DNA of 64,000 nucleotides, from NCBI GenBank assembly GCA_963841105.1, contig CAWJCB010000012.1, forward strand, positions 27,488-91,487, written 5' to 3'. Below, in pieces: positions 8,402 through 18,361 of the stretch (positions are counted from its first letter, which is position 1; each line of letters opens with the position of its first letter). Under the pieces are notes generated by a model, which saw only the letters and a program-made list of their open reading frames with translations, was not told the DNA's origin and made no database searches. The stretch comes from VAZQ01 sp963841105. Its GTDB lineage: Bacteria > Pseudomonadota > Alphaproteobacteria > Rhizobiales > Xanthobacteraceae. Position numbers and translations under genes: made by a program.

Positions 8402-10465
8402 ATGTCGAAGCTCTCCGTAGCACCTTCGTCGCGGCAAAACCGTCTCGCCGGCGAGACGAGCCCATATCTTCTCCAGCATAAGCACAACCCAGTGGACTGG
8501 TGGCCGTGGGGCACGGCGGCGCTTACAGAAGCGAAGAAAGCGAACAAGCCGATCCTTCTGTCCGTCGGCTATGCCGCATGCCACTGGTGCCACGTCATGG
8601 CGCACGAGAGTTTCGAGGACGAAGCCACCGCCCAAGTCATGAACCAACTCTTCGTGAACATCAAAGTCGATCGCGAGGAACGCCCCGACATCGATCAGAT
8701 CTACATGGCGGCGCTGCACCACCTTGGGGAGCACGGCGGCTGGCCGCTCACCATGTTTCTCACGCCAAATGCTGAGCCGTTCTGGGGAGGCACATATTTT
8801 CCAAAGACCTCACGCTACGGCAAACCGGCATTCGTCGAAGTCTTGCGCGAAGTCGAGCAGGTATTCCGGCATCAACCGCAGAGCGTCGAGCAGAATTGCC
8901 GCGCCCTGATGGCTCGCCTCGGCGAGAGCGCGCGCTCCCAAGACCGCATCGCGATCGGCAGGCCCGAGCTCGATCGGGCAGCCAATCAAATCGCCGGGCT
9001 GATCGATCCTGTGCATGGTGGCATGCGCGGCGCTCCGAAATTTCCTCAGCCCATGATGCTCGAGCTCCTCTGGCGTGCCGGCCTGCGCTTGAATGACCAG
9101 CGCTATTTCGACCTCGTCGAATTGACCCTGGCTCGGATGTGCGAGGGCGGCATCTACGACCATCTCGGCGGCGGCTTTTCTCGCTACTCCGTGGACGAGC
9201 GCTGGCTGGTGCCGCACTTTGAGAAGATGCTCTACGACAACGCGCTGATTCTCGAGCTCCTTGCGCTGGCGCAAGCGCGATCGGGCGGTGATTTGTTTGC
9301 TGCCCGCGCAGAGGAGACAGTTGCCTGGCTCGCCCGCGAAATGACGACACCAGAAGGAGCATTTTGCGCCTCGCTTGATGCGGATTCCGAAGGCGAGGAG
9401 GGAAAATTCTATGTGTGGTCGCGAGATGAGATCACCGACGTCCTCGGTCAGGAAAACGCTGAGTTTTTTGCTACGCACTACGATGTCACGCCGAAAGGTA
9501 ATTTCGAAGGCCAAAATATCTTAAACCGGCTTAAGCACGCTCCGCGCAACAACACAGATGAGCCGAGGCTTCGGCGCCTGCGTGCAGCGCTCTTCAAAAT
9601 TCGTGAAAATCGCGTGCGCCCGGGTCTCGACGATAAGGTGCTCGCCGACTGGAATGGTTTGATGATTGGCGCGCTGGCTAATGCGGGCGTTATGCTTGCG
9701 CAGCCCGCCTGGGTCTCAATGGCAGCGCGCGCGTTCTCCTTCATCACGTCAAGGATGACGCGGCAAACCGGGTCTGGTGAGCGCCTGGGTCACTCCTGGC
9801 GGGATGGAAAGCTTCTGTTTCCTGGTCTCGCCTCTGATCATGCTGCAATGGTTGCAGCGGCGCTGGCATTGCATGAAGCGACCGGCGATCACGGCCTTCT
9901 CGCTAAGGCGCTATCCTGGCAAGAGGCGTTGGACGCCCAATACGCCAACCCGGAAACCGGCGGATACTTTCTTTCCGCAGAGGACGCCCAGGATCTGGTG
10001 GTGCGCCCGAGCTCGACCAGCGACGATGCCACTCCCAACCCGAACGCCATTGCTGCACAAAACCTCATTCGACTTGCGGTCTGCACAGGTAACGATGCCT
10101 GGCGCGCGCAGGCCGACCGCCTGTTCGACGGGGTGCTATCACGCGCGCATGACAATTTGTTTGCTCATATCGCACTGTTGAATGCGCTCGATCTGCGTCT
10201 GCGCACCGCGCAAATCATCGTGACCGGAAATGACGCGCAGGCGAACGAGCTCGTCGCCGCCGCACTTGGCGTCCCCTACCTCGATCGCGTCGTTGTGCGT
10301 GCCGGCGAGACACCGAGGCTGCTACAGCGCGCTCGGGAGAAGGTCAAGGAAAAGCTAGAGGGTGCCGCGGAGAGCGCTGCCTTTATTTGCGTCGGCGAGA
10401 GTTGTTCCTTGCCGGTGACACAACCGCACGCCATCACCGAGACGATTGCAGCGATGCGTCGTTAG
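8402..10465 (+). CDS. Thioredoxin-domain (DUF255 / YyaL, SSP411-like) protein
   Basis: The 687-residue protein begins NRLAGETSPYLLQHKHNPVD and continues VGYAACHWCHVMAHESF. This is the N-terminal thioredoxin-like DUF255 domain with a CHWC active-site motif. The rest is an (alpha/alpha)6-barrel-like region containing PHFEKMLYDNALI and DKVLADWNGLMI. The family spans bacteria to human SPATA20, and its biochemical role is not settled. A GGAGGAG sequence precedes the ATG at 8402. It runs opposite to its neighbours and ends 29 bp from the rho stop, so it is a single-gene unit. Confidence 0.88.
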   Translation: MSKLSVAPSSRQNRLAGETSPYLLQHKHNPVDWWPWGTAALTEAKKANKPILLSVGYAACHWCHVMAHESFEDEATAQVMNQLFVNIKVDREERPDIDQIYMAALHHLGEHGGWPLTMFLTPNAEPFWGGTYFPKTSRYGKPAFVEVLREVEQVFRHQPQSVEQNCRALMARLGESARSQDRIAIGRPELDRAANQIAGLIDPVHGGMRGAPKFPQPMMLELLWRAGLRLNDQRYFDLVELTLARMCEGGIYDHLGGGFSRYSVDERWLVPHFEKMLYDNALILELLALAQARSGGDLFAARAEETVAWLAREMTTPEGAFCASLDADSEGEEGKFYVWSRDEITDVLGQENAEFFATHYDVTPKGNFEGQNILNRLKHAPRNNTDEPRLRRLRAALFKIRENRVRPGLDDKVLADWNGLMIGALANAGVMLAQPAWVSMAARAFSFITSRMTRQTGSGERLGHSWRDGKLLFPGLASDHAAMVAAALALHEATGDHGLLAKALSWQEALDAQYANPETGGYFLSAEDAQDLVVRPSSTSDDATPNPNAIAAQNLIRLAVCTGNDAWRAQADRLFDGVLSRAHDNLFAHIALLNALDLRLRTAQIIVTGNDAQANELVAAALGVPYLDRVVVRAGETPRLLQRAREKVKEKLEGAAESAAFICVGESCSLPVTQPHAITETIAAMRR

Positions 10466-10494
10466 TTTCTCTTCACGTCACCACGCCACGCCTT

Positions 10495-11760
<1,266 letters not shown>

Positions 11761-12032
11761 GCGGGGGTAGTCCTATGGAGGAGATCGGGGAGGGAAAAAA
11801 GGCCGATCGTCTGGAAAGAAAGGGAAGGATCGCAGGTCTTAATCGGAGGGGGTTAGGACCCGATGCAACGGCCAGCCCCATTCCGGACCGGTACTAGATG
11901 CATCTGCCTGCTTAGGGGAGATAACGCCGATAACATAAGAGAATACGCCTCCTTGTGCAAGTGGTTCTCAGCATGTCGCCAGCTTTAAGCTGTGCAGGAT
12001 TGAGTTCACGGGTCCAATTGCCTTGTGTGGCA
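11761..12032 (-). promoter_or_regulatory. Long pyrimidine-rich leader of rho
   Basis: No gene is seen in these 272 bases between the hemJ stop and the rho start. In the 70 bases next to rho, 53 are purines on the plus strand, so the rho transcript is about 76 percent pyrimidine there. GATCGG and CCGATC at about 11783-11809 can form a short stem. E. coli rho is autoregulated by Rho-dependent attenuation in its leader, and a pyrimidine-rich, Rho-loading leader here would fit the same logic. This is inference from composition. Confidence 0.45.
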
Positions 12033-12455
12033 TCAGAATGGCTTTACCACCGCTAGGATCACTATACCGATCATGAGAACAGTAGGCACCTCATTGATAA
12101 TCCGATAAAATTTGCCGGAGTGGCGGTTTCGATCATAGGCAAAGTCGCGTACCCGACGGACCAGAAATCCGTGCAATCCGGAAAGCACGAGAACCAGCAC
12201 AATTTTCGTATCCATCCAGCCGGCAGCAAACCAGCCGCCGCTCCAAAGCAGCCATATGCCTAATACCCACGTTGCGATGATCGATGGGTTCATGATCGCC
12301 TTCAGCAGTCTCTGTTCCATCATCTTGAATGTCTCGGACTGGCGGCTGCCTGGCTCTGCATCACAGTGGTACACGAACAGACGCGGCAGATAGAGCATGC
12401 CCGCCATCCAGGCGATCACGGCGATGATGTGAAACGCCTTCACCCATTCGTACAT
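12033..12455 (-). CDS. hemJ: Protoporphyrinogen IX oxidase HemJ
   Basis: The 140-residue membrane protein begins MYEWVKAFHIIAVIAWMAGM, with the conserved first-helix His and the LPRLFVYH motif of HemJ (UPF0093). It has four predicted membrane helices and ends with ILAVVKPF. HemJ oxidises protoporphyrinogen IX to protoporphyrin IX in haem synthesis, passing electrons to the respiratory chain. In related genomes it stands next to hemE and the replication origin. hemE is not present in this window. The gene starts about 20 bp from the proposed oriC. Confidence 0.92.
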   Translation of the reverse strand: MYEWVKAFHIIAVIAWMAGMLYLPRLFVYHCDAEPGSRQSETFKMMEQRLLKAIMNPSIIATWVLGIWLLWSGGWFAAGWMDTKIVLVLVLSGLHGFLVRRVRDFAYDRNRHSGKFYRIINEVPTVLMIGIVILAVVKPF

Positions 12456-13025
12456 CAGCCGGCGCTGTCCTTAGTTACAATGAGATGCGCTCATGGCAGA
12501 TGTACAGGGTCTGCTGTTCACTTTGGCCATTGAACACACCGCTGTCGTTTCTTCAAAACAAAATTGAATAAACTCTTTTACTGTAGCTTCTTGGCTGTTG
12601 ATTGGACTCATGCCTGGGTGTCCACACATTATGCCTATGATGCCATGAATCACACTTTACCGGTGAGCAATGGTCGTGAAAGCCGGACGCGTTGGAAACG
12701 ACCATATGCCAATGGCCGGAAGTGGTGGTTGCGCACTCGGTCCACAGCAAATCCACAACTCCACCTTCTTGACATGCGTGCGGCGGATACCGTTCCCCAG
12801 CCGTGTTATGTGGAAAGCCAAGGGTGCTCTTTGGACGAGGGCTTGCAGTTCTTGGGAAGTCGTGGCCTTCTCCCCATGCATCCACAGCTGGAGCACAGCC
12901 CCATGAAATTGAGTTGTCTGCCTGCATTTCCGATTCGCCCGTGCGCGCAAGGTGAGAACTCCCCGCTGATTCGGGGGTGTGAGGCCTACCGGCTTCGGGT
13001 TCGTTGAGCTGAGCTTCTTTGCGCC
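12456..13025. other. Probable chromosomal replication origin (oriC)
   Basis: This 570-bp stretch holds no convincing gene; the ORFs in it are overlapping and low in family-like sequence. An AT-rich tract at about 12547-12600 contains CAAAACAAAATTGAATAAAC. Five DnaA-box-like 9-mers with a TCCACA core follow at 12618, 12738, 12749, 12809 (reverse) and 12878, with weaker ones at 12530 and 12646. GANTC (CcrM) sites occur at about 12605, 12647, 12931 and 12968. It sits between hemJ (leftward) and the PPDK regulator (rightward), the location of the Caulobacter and Rickettsia origins between hemE and RP001. parABS is 6-8 kb away. Confidence 0.72.
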
Positions 13026-13867
13026 ATGGCGCACCGGGCGGGCAGCTATTTCCATCTTCATCTAGTGTCTGACGCAACGGGCGGAGACTCTTACGACGGT
13101 CGCGCGGGCAGCAACTGCGCAGTACACGAAGGTATTGCCGGTGGAGCATGTCTATCCGCTGGTGCGAACGCAGAAGCAGCTTGATCGCGTGCTGGCGGAA
13201 ATCGAGCAATCGCCTGGGATTGTGCTGTACACGTTGTTGGACGATGATCTGATGCGGCGCCTTGAGACCCACTGTCGAGAAGCTCGGCGTGCCGTGCTTG
13301 TCCGTTCTCGGACCCGTGCTGCAGCTTTTGCACTCCTACCTCGGCACTGAGACCTCGCACCGGATTGGCGCGCAGCACGTGCTGAACGCGGAATATTTCA
13401 AACGCATCGACGCGCTCAACTACACCATGTTGCATGACGATGGCCAGCATCTCGAGGGTTTGGAGGAGGCCGATGTCGTTCTCGTTGGTGTGTCGCGTAC
13501 GTCAAAAACCCCGACCTCGATTTACCTTGCAAACCGCGGGGTGAAAACTGGAAATGTCCCTCTGGTGCCTGGAATGCCGGTGTCGCGTCACGTCGAAGAG
13601 CTGGCACGGCCGTTGGTCGTGGGGCTGTTTGCCAGTCCGGAGCGCATCGTTGCGATCCGGCAAAACCGGCTTCTCGGCCTGAAAGCGCATCAGGACGATG
13701 CCCAGTACATCGATCGAAAATCGGTTGCGGAGGAGGTCGCCTTTTCAAGAAAACTATGTGTTCGTCACAACTGGCCGAGCATTGATGTTACGCGCCGCTC
13801 TATCGAAGAAACGGCCGCGGAAGTCCTGAGCTTGCTGGCTGAGCGCCGCCGTCAACCCGACCTTTGA
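13026..13867 (+). CDS. Pyruvate,phosphate dikinase regulatory protein (DUF299), two frameshifts
   Basis: The product is a bifunctional kinase/phosphorylase that controls pyruvate,phosphate dikinase (or PEP synthase). The ATG at 13026 gives MAHRAGSYFHLHLVSDATG in frame 3. The next conserved piece, ETLTTVARAATAQYTKVLPVEH, is in frame 1 from about 13084. The remainder, KLGVPCLSVLGP onward with the P-loop GVSRTSKTPTSIYLANRG, is in frame 2 from about 13280. Removing one base near 13083 and one near 13280 restores a full-length protein. Both breaks look like single-base insertions. It is the first gene right of oriC, equivalent to RP001 of Rickettsia, and is followed by maf. Confidence 0.88.
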
Positions 13868-13870
13868 GCC

Positions 13871-14479
13871 GTGAGTCTTTGGCTTCACGCGACGCCGCTG
13901 GTGCTGGCCTCCCAAAGCCAAAGCAGGCACGAAATCCTGCTTCGTGCGGGAATTCCCCATGAGGTTAATCCGGCAAATATAGATGAAAGACGGATCGAGG
14001 AACGCACCGGCATAGTTACACCAGAGGGTGCGGCGGAGCTGCTCGCACGCGAAAAGGCTCTAGCAGTTTCCGCCCGCCGACCGGGTGCGATCGTCCTTGG
14101 AGCCGACCAGACCCTAGCTACTGAGGGGCGGCAATTCTCAAAACCAACAGACAGGGCTGGTGCGCGAGAGCAACTCATGCAACTGCGGAATCGAACGCAT
14201 GAGCTGCACACGGCCCTGGCGATCGCCCGCGACGGCGCCCTGCTTTTCGCGCACCGCGAGGTTGCGCGGCTTGCGATGCGAGATTTTAGTGAAGCATTCC
14301 TGGAGAAGTATCTTGACTGCATGGGGATCGCTGTCACCGACAGCGTCGGAGGTTACCAGGTGGAGAAAATCGGGATACACCTCTTCGAACGCGTCGATGG
14401 GAACCATTTTGTGATCCTCGGCCTTCCACTCTTGCCGGTGCTGCAATTCCTGCGCGGCGAAGGCTTGTTGATGGACTAA
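13871..14479 (+). CDS. maf: Maf-family nucleotide pyrophosphatase
   Basis: The 202-residue protein starts at a GTG four bases after the preceding stop. It shows LVLASQSQSRHEILLRAGIPHEV, the Maf signature, followed by VLGADQTLATEGRQFSKP and TDSVGGYQVEKIG. These proteins hydrolyse modified or non-canonical nucleoside triphosphates and pyrophosphates. Location between the PPDK regulator and coaE is conserved in alphaproteobacteria. In related genomes aroE often lies next; it is absent here. Confidence 0.9.
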   Translation: MSLWLHATPLVLASQSQSRHEILLRAGIPHEVNPANIDERRIEERTGIVTPEGAAELLAREKALAVSARRPGAIVLGADQTLATEGRQFSKPTDRAGAREQLMQLRNRTHELHTALAIARDGALLFAHREVARLAMRDFSEAFLEKYLDCMGIAVTDSVGGYQVEKIGIHLFERVDGNHFVILGLPLLPVLQFLRGEGLLMD

Positions 14480-14530
14480 GTTGCAGCTCCCACCTGTGCT
14501 CGACACACGTTACCTGGCGTTACTTGGCGC

Positions 14531-15130
14531 ATGTTCGTCATCGGCCTGACCGGTTCGCTCGGAATGGGAAAGTCAACGACGGCGCGTTTCTTCGCCGACG
14601 AAGGCGTACCGGTGCACGACGCCGACGCCGCCGTACATGCGCTGTATGAGGGGGACGCCGTGACCGCGATTGAACAGGCCTTTCCGGGCTCCACGGTGGG
14701 CGGCAAGGTCGATCGCGGAAGGCTGGCCGCGATGGTTCTGCATAACGCCGCGGCCTTGAAGAAGCTTGAAGCGATCGTTCATCCCAGAGTACGTGCCGCC
14801 GAAGAACGGCTGCTCGCAGAAGCCGAAGCGCAAGGCGAGAAGATCGCGGTGCTCGACATTCCGTTGTTGTTCGAGACCGGCAGTGAGGCGCGTGTCGACG
14901 CCATCGTCGTGGTCTCGGCGCCACCCGAGCTGCAGGAAGACCGGGTCCTTACACGACCGGGCATGACCAAGGATAAGATGGAGACGATTCTTGCCCGGCA
15001 GATACCCGACGCTGAAAAACGCCGCCGCGCTGATTTTGTCGTGGATACTTCCCGCGGGTTCGATGCGGCGCGCGCGCAGGTGCGTGCGATCCTCGACGCA
15101 ATTGCTACAATGCCCAGGCGGCGCAAGTGA
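14531..15130 (+). CDS. coaE: Dephospho-CoA kinase
   Basis: The 199-residue P-loop kinase begins MFVIGLTGSLGMGKSTTARFF (Walker A GSLGMGKST). It carries DADAAVHALY and the VLDIPLLFETG motif of CoaE. It performs the last step of coenzyme A synthesis, phosphorylating the 3'-hydroxyl of dephospho-CoA. It follows maf by 51 bp on the same strand, and dnaQ comes 127 bp after it. Confidence 0.93.
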   Translation: MFVIGLTGSLGMGKSTTARFFADEGVPVHDADAAVHALYEGDAVTAIEQAFPGSTVGGKVDRGRLAAMVLHNAAALKKLEAIVHPRVRAAEERLLAEAEAQGEKIAVLDIPLLFETGSEARVDAIVVVSAPPELQEDRVLTRPGMTKDKMETILARQIPDAEKRRRADFVVDTSRGFDAARAQVRAILDAIATMPRRRK

Positions 15131-15257
15131 TTCGCACTATGATCGGGTCGTTTGCTCGGCACAGGTGCGATGAGTTGCGGACAAGGAGCATCCGCCAGTG
15201 TGGAGACAGTCGCGGGTATTTTTGTGCTGCCAGCGAGAATGGCGATAGACATCTGAG

Positions 15258-16076
15258 ATGCGCGAGATTGTGCTCGATACGGAAACGACCGGCCTTGACC
15301 CGTACGCGGGTCATCGTCTCGTCGAGATCGGCTGCATCGAGCTTATCAACCGTATGCCCACCGGGCGACTCTTTCATCGCTACCTTAATCCCGAACGTGA
15401 CATGCCCGCGGAGGCTTTTGCGGTGCATGGTCTCTCAACCGAGTTTCTTCAGGACAAACCGCATTTCGGTGACATAGCGGACGAGCTCCTGGCCTTCGTC
15501 GTCGACGTTCCGTTGATTGCTCACAATGCGGGATTTGATCTCGGCTTTCTCAACGCAGAACTGGAACGAGCGGGGAGAAAACCTTTAGAGCGCGAGCGTC
15601 TCGTCGATACGTTGTTGCTGGCGCGCCGAAAGCATCCGGCCGGCCCGAATCGTCTCGATGATCTCTGTGCGCGTTACGGGATCGACAATTCGCGTCGCAC
15701 CAAGCATGGCGCGCTTCTCGATGCGGAAATTCTTGCGGATGTCTACCTTGACCTCATCGGCGCCCGGCAAGCTCAGCTTATTTTGGTGAATACAGGCGCT
15801 GCGACCAGCAATATCCTTGGGAGTCCTTCGCCTGTTCGACTCCGGCCCACGCCGCTCGTTGCTCGCCTGTCATCGGATGAGGCGCAGGCGCATCACGCAT
15901 TCGTCTCTGCCCATATTGGAGACGGCGCCATCTGGCTGGATTATCTGGCAGACGATCCGAGCGAAGACAGCGCCCGTTATCAGCTGATGAGTTCACCGCA
16001 GAAGGAAATTGAGATGCGCCCTGCCCCATCCTCCTCTGCGGTCGCAACTTCTATCCAGCCGCAGGTGGCGGCGTAG
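15258..16076 (+). CDS. dnaQ: DNA polymerase III epsilon subunit (3'-5' exonuclease)
   Basis: The 272-residue protein has the DnaQ exonuclease motifs: ExoI LDTETTGLD near residue 6, ExoII LIAHNAGFDLGFLN near 90, and ExoIII HGALLDAEILADVYL near 150. It proofreads DNA during replication. The C-terminal tail (about 95 residues after the domain) is longer than in E. coli and of low complexity near its end. Its 3' end overlaps the convergent secB by 26 bp, so the last codons are antisense to the end of secB. Confidence 0.93.
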   Translation: MREIVLDTETTGLDPYAGHRLVEIGCIELINRMPTGRLFHRYLNPERDMPAEAFAVHGLSTEFLQDKPHFGDIADELLAFVVDVPLIAHNAGFDLGFLNAELERAGRKPLERERLVDTLLLARRKHPAGPNRLDDLCARYGIDNSRRTKHGALLDAEILADVYLDLIGARQAQLILVNTGAATSNILGSPSPVRLRPTPLVARLSSDEAQAHHAFVSAHIGDGAIWLDYLADDPSEDSARYQLMSSPQKEIEMRPAPSSSAVATSIQPQVAA

Positions 16077-16554
16077 GCTGCCCCGTTTGCGCCTGCGCCA
16101 TACGCTGCTGGTAAAGGGAAACGAAATCAACCGGGTCCAACAGGAGTGGCGGGAAACCGCCGTTGCGCACCGCGGTTGCTACGATTTCGCGCGCGAAGGG
16201 AAATAGCAGCCGCGGACATTCAATCATTATGAGCGGCTGAAGGGTCTCTTGAGGCACATTCTGAACGCGAAAAACGCCGGCAAAGGTCAAATCGAAAACA
16301 AAAAGCACCGTCCCCGAGGTTTCCGCTTTTCCATCCAATTTGAGGGCGACTTCGTAATCGGTTTGCGCGAGTTGCTGAACTCCGACGTTGATCTGAATTT
16401 GGATCTGCGGCTGCGTCTGATTGGGTGTCAAGGAACGCGGAGCATTCGGGTTTTCGAATGAGAAGTCCTTGATGTACTGGCCGAGAACGTTGAGCTGCGG
16501 CGGAACCTGACCTGCGGGGATTTGCGCCGGGCCGCCATTGCCTGGGGTGGTCAT
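16051..16554 (-). CDS. secB: Protein-export chaperone SecB
   Basis: From the ATG at 16554 the protein has 167 residues. It contains LGQYIKDFSFENPNAPRSL and the conserved ECPRLLFPFAREIVATAVRNGGFPPLLLDPVDF block of SecB, quoted here only in outline. SecB keeps preproteins unfolded and hands them to SecA. A GGAGAAG-like ribosome site precedes the ATG, so the longer ORF from 16587 is not needed. It is convergent with and overlaps dnaQ. dnaQ-secB-fxsA is a stable alphaproteobacterial arrangement. Confidence 0.94.
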   Translation of the reverse strand: MTTPGNGGPAQIPAGQVPPQLNVLGQYIKDFSFENPNAPRSLTPNQTQPQIQIQINVGVQQLAQTDYEVALKLDGKAETSGTVLFVFDLTFAGVFRVQNVPQETLQPLIMIECPRLLFPFAREIVATAVRNGGFPPLLLDPVDFVSLYQQRMAQAQTGQPTPPPAAG

Positions 16555-16633
16555 CGGGGCTTCTCCAGCTCCATGTTGCGACTGCAATGCTCGCCAGCGT
16601 GGCTAACACAGGGCTTTCCGCCGGACAAGCAGA

Positions 16634-17179
16634 TCAGCCTCCACTCTGTTTTTCCCGACTCTTTGATAGTCGTCGGCTCGGTTTGCGTTCACTTGATGTG
16701 CGATCACCCGACTTTGCGCGACTTGTGCGCTGTTGCTCCTGCACCTGGCGCCACTCGCCGGGGTGGAGGTCGATCACGCCGGGGCGCAATGGGCGGACGC
16801 GGTCGCCATCATTTCTGCGACTTTTGATCGCTGCGAAGGCGCGGAACGCGCGACTTCGCAGCGCCGGAACCAACAGGATTACGCCGAGCATGTCCGTGAG
16901 GAAGCCCGGAATGATAAGCAATATGGTCGCGAGGATGCCCGCTACACCGGGCGAATCGAGGCGCAGTGCGAACATCCCTTCAGTACGCAAGACGCGAGCG
17001 AGGCGAGCAACCTCGCGGCTTCCAGACCGCTTGAGCAGCATCACCCCGATAATGGATGGTGTCACCAGGAGAATTACCGCCTTGAGCCAGCCAATTGCCG
17101 CGCCAACCAGGACAAAAACCAACATCTCGGCCCCGGGAAGGACCAGCAGCCCGATAAAAGCCCATCTCACCAAGGACAT
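16634..17179 (-). CDS. fxsA: FxsA family membrane protein
   Basis: The 181-residue protein opens with RWAFIGLLVLPGAEMLVFVLVG, a membrane helix with the conserved glycine/acid pattern of FxsA (YtzA) proteins. Further hydrophobic segments follow around residues 25-50 and 80-105 (LATILLIIPGFLTDMLGVILL). The C-terminal third is charged and disordered. FxsA overproduction suppresses F-exclusion of phage T7 in E. coli; its normal role is unknown. The order secB-fxsA-tim44 is standard in this group. Confidence 0.85.
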   Translation of the reverse strand: MSLVRWAFIGLLVLPGAEMLVFVLVGAAIGWLKAVILLVTPSIIGVMLLKRSGSREVARLARVLRTEGMFALRLDSPGVAGILATILLIIPGFLTDMLGVILLVPALRSRAFRAFAAIKSRRNDGDRVRPLRPGVIDLHPGEWRQVQEQQRTSRAKSGDRTSSERKPSRRLSKSREKQSGG

Positions 17180-17381
17180 GGAACGGCCTCCTGGATAAGC
17201 CTTGTTGGCGCCATGGTTCGGATCGTCTATGGTCTACGCATAGGGACGGCGGCACCCCGTGCATACCCTCTGGATCAGGGCGGTTACGTGCTTAGATAGT
17301 AACGCGGGAACCGAGTTCTGCCTCGGCCGATCTTCCCTGCCATGGCCTTTCGGATCCCGCGGCGTCACGGCTGCCTAGAGC

Positions 17382-18092
17382 GTGCGAGACGTGTTCGACA
17401 TTTACACAATCATCTTTCTGGCGCTCGCGGTATTCATATTCCTGCGCCTGCGAAGCGTGCTTGGACAACGAACCGGCCGGGAACGGCCTGACCCATACTC
17501 CACCCGTGATGCAGTGCGCGGCGCTACCAACGATAATGTTGTTGCGTTGCCCGGACGCAGCGCGCGGGACGGCGCGCAGCGTCCTATAGAGACCCCTGAT
17601 CCTGCTGAGCGCTGGAAAGGGGTCGCGGAGCAGGGTTCGGCGGTGGCCTCCGGGCTTGATGCCATCGCACGGGACGATAAAGGTTTTGACGCGAAGCATT
17701 TCGTCACCGGCGCACGCGCCGCCTATGAAATGATCGTGCTCGCCTATGCCCAGGGTGACCGCCGCACGTTGAAGACCCTGCTTTCGCGTGAAGTCTACGA
17801 GGGATTCGAGGCAGCTATTCGCGAACGCGAGACCAAGGGAGAGTCCGTAGAGACGCGCTTTGTCGCGATCGAGAAGTCGGATCTTACCGCAGCTGAGGTC
17901 CGCGGTCATGTGGCGCAGATCACCGTGCGCTTCGTCTCCCAGCTCATCTCTGTTACCCGCAACAAGGCGGGTAACGTCATCGACGGCAACGCCGAGAAGG
18001 TCACCGACGTCACGGATGTCTGGACTTTCGCCCGCGATCTTTCTTCGCGCGATCCTAACTGGAAGCTTGTCGCAACCGAAGCCGGACACTGA
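17382..18092 (+). CDS. Tim44-like domain protein
   Basis: The 236-residue protein has a single N-terminal membrane helix (IYTIIFLALAVFIFLRLRSVLGQRTGRER), a linker, and a C-terminal Tim44-like fold of about 145 residues. That fold contains AYEMIVLAYAQGDRRTLKTLLS and WTFARDLSSRDPNWKLVAT. The family is ancestral to mitochondrial Tim44 (TimA in Caulobacter) and is membrane-associated. Start is the GTG at 17382; a second GTG three codons later is possible. It is divergent from fxsA. In related genomes mltA and smr follow, and here mltA is reduced to a remnant. Confidence 0.87.
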   Translation: MRDVFDIYTIIFLALAVFIFLRLRSVLGQRTGRERPDPYSTRDAVRGATNDNVVALPGRSARDGAQRPIETPDPAERWKGVAEQGSAVASGLDAIARDDKGFDAKHFVTGARAAYEMIVLAYAQGDRRTLKTLLSREVYEGFEAAIRERETKGESVETRFVAIEKSDLTAAEVRGHVAQITVRFVSQLISVTRNKAGNVIDGNAEKVTDVTDVWTFARDLSSRDPNWKLVATEAGH

Positions 18093-18109
18093 GCTCGGGA
18101 CCGGCCCTT

Positions 18110-18361
18110 ATGGCGCTACTGGCGCGCAAGCCGGCTTGGGGACTATCGAGAAGCTGCTCTCGCGGAGTTAGCGCCTCACCCGCACCCCTGCGCCTGTACC
18201 TCGGAAGCCTAATCGGAGTGCTGCTGTATTTCGCCGCCGCGGCGGCTTTTGCAGATGGTCCGCTGACGATGCCGGACAGTCAACTCGAGCAGGTGGCTGG
18301 TGCGCTTGACAGCCCAAAGCTTGAAATCTGCTGGCTCGGACTGCTGAGTGCGCGATCATGA
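18110..18361 (+). pseudogene. Probable N-terminal remnant of lytic transglycosylase mltA
   Basis: An 83-codon ORF holds a signal-peptide-like segment (LYLGSLIGVLLYFAAAAAFADG) and then PDSQLEQVAGALD. This resembles the first residues of mature alphaproteobacterial MltA. The catalytic domain that should follow is missing, and within 100 bp the sequence runs into the start of smr. The gene normally between tim44 and smr in this order is mltA, so I read this as a deletion remnant. Alternatively it is a small secreted protein of unknown function. Confidence 0.45.

Noticed and set aside
12471..13272. Open frames of 60-240 codons across the origin region
   Set aside because: They overlap one another on both strands, lack family sequence and ribosome sites, and cover the DnaA-box cluster.
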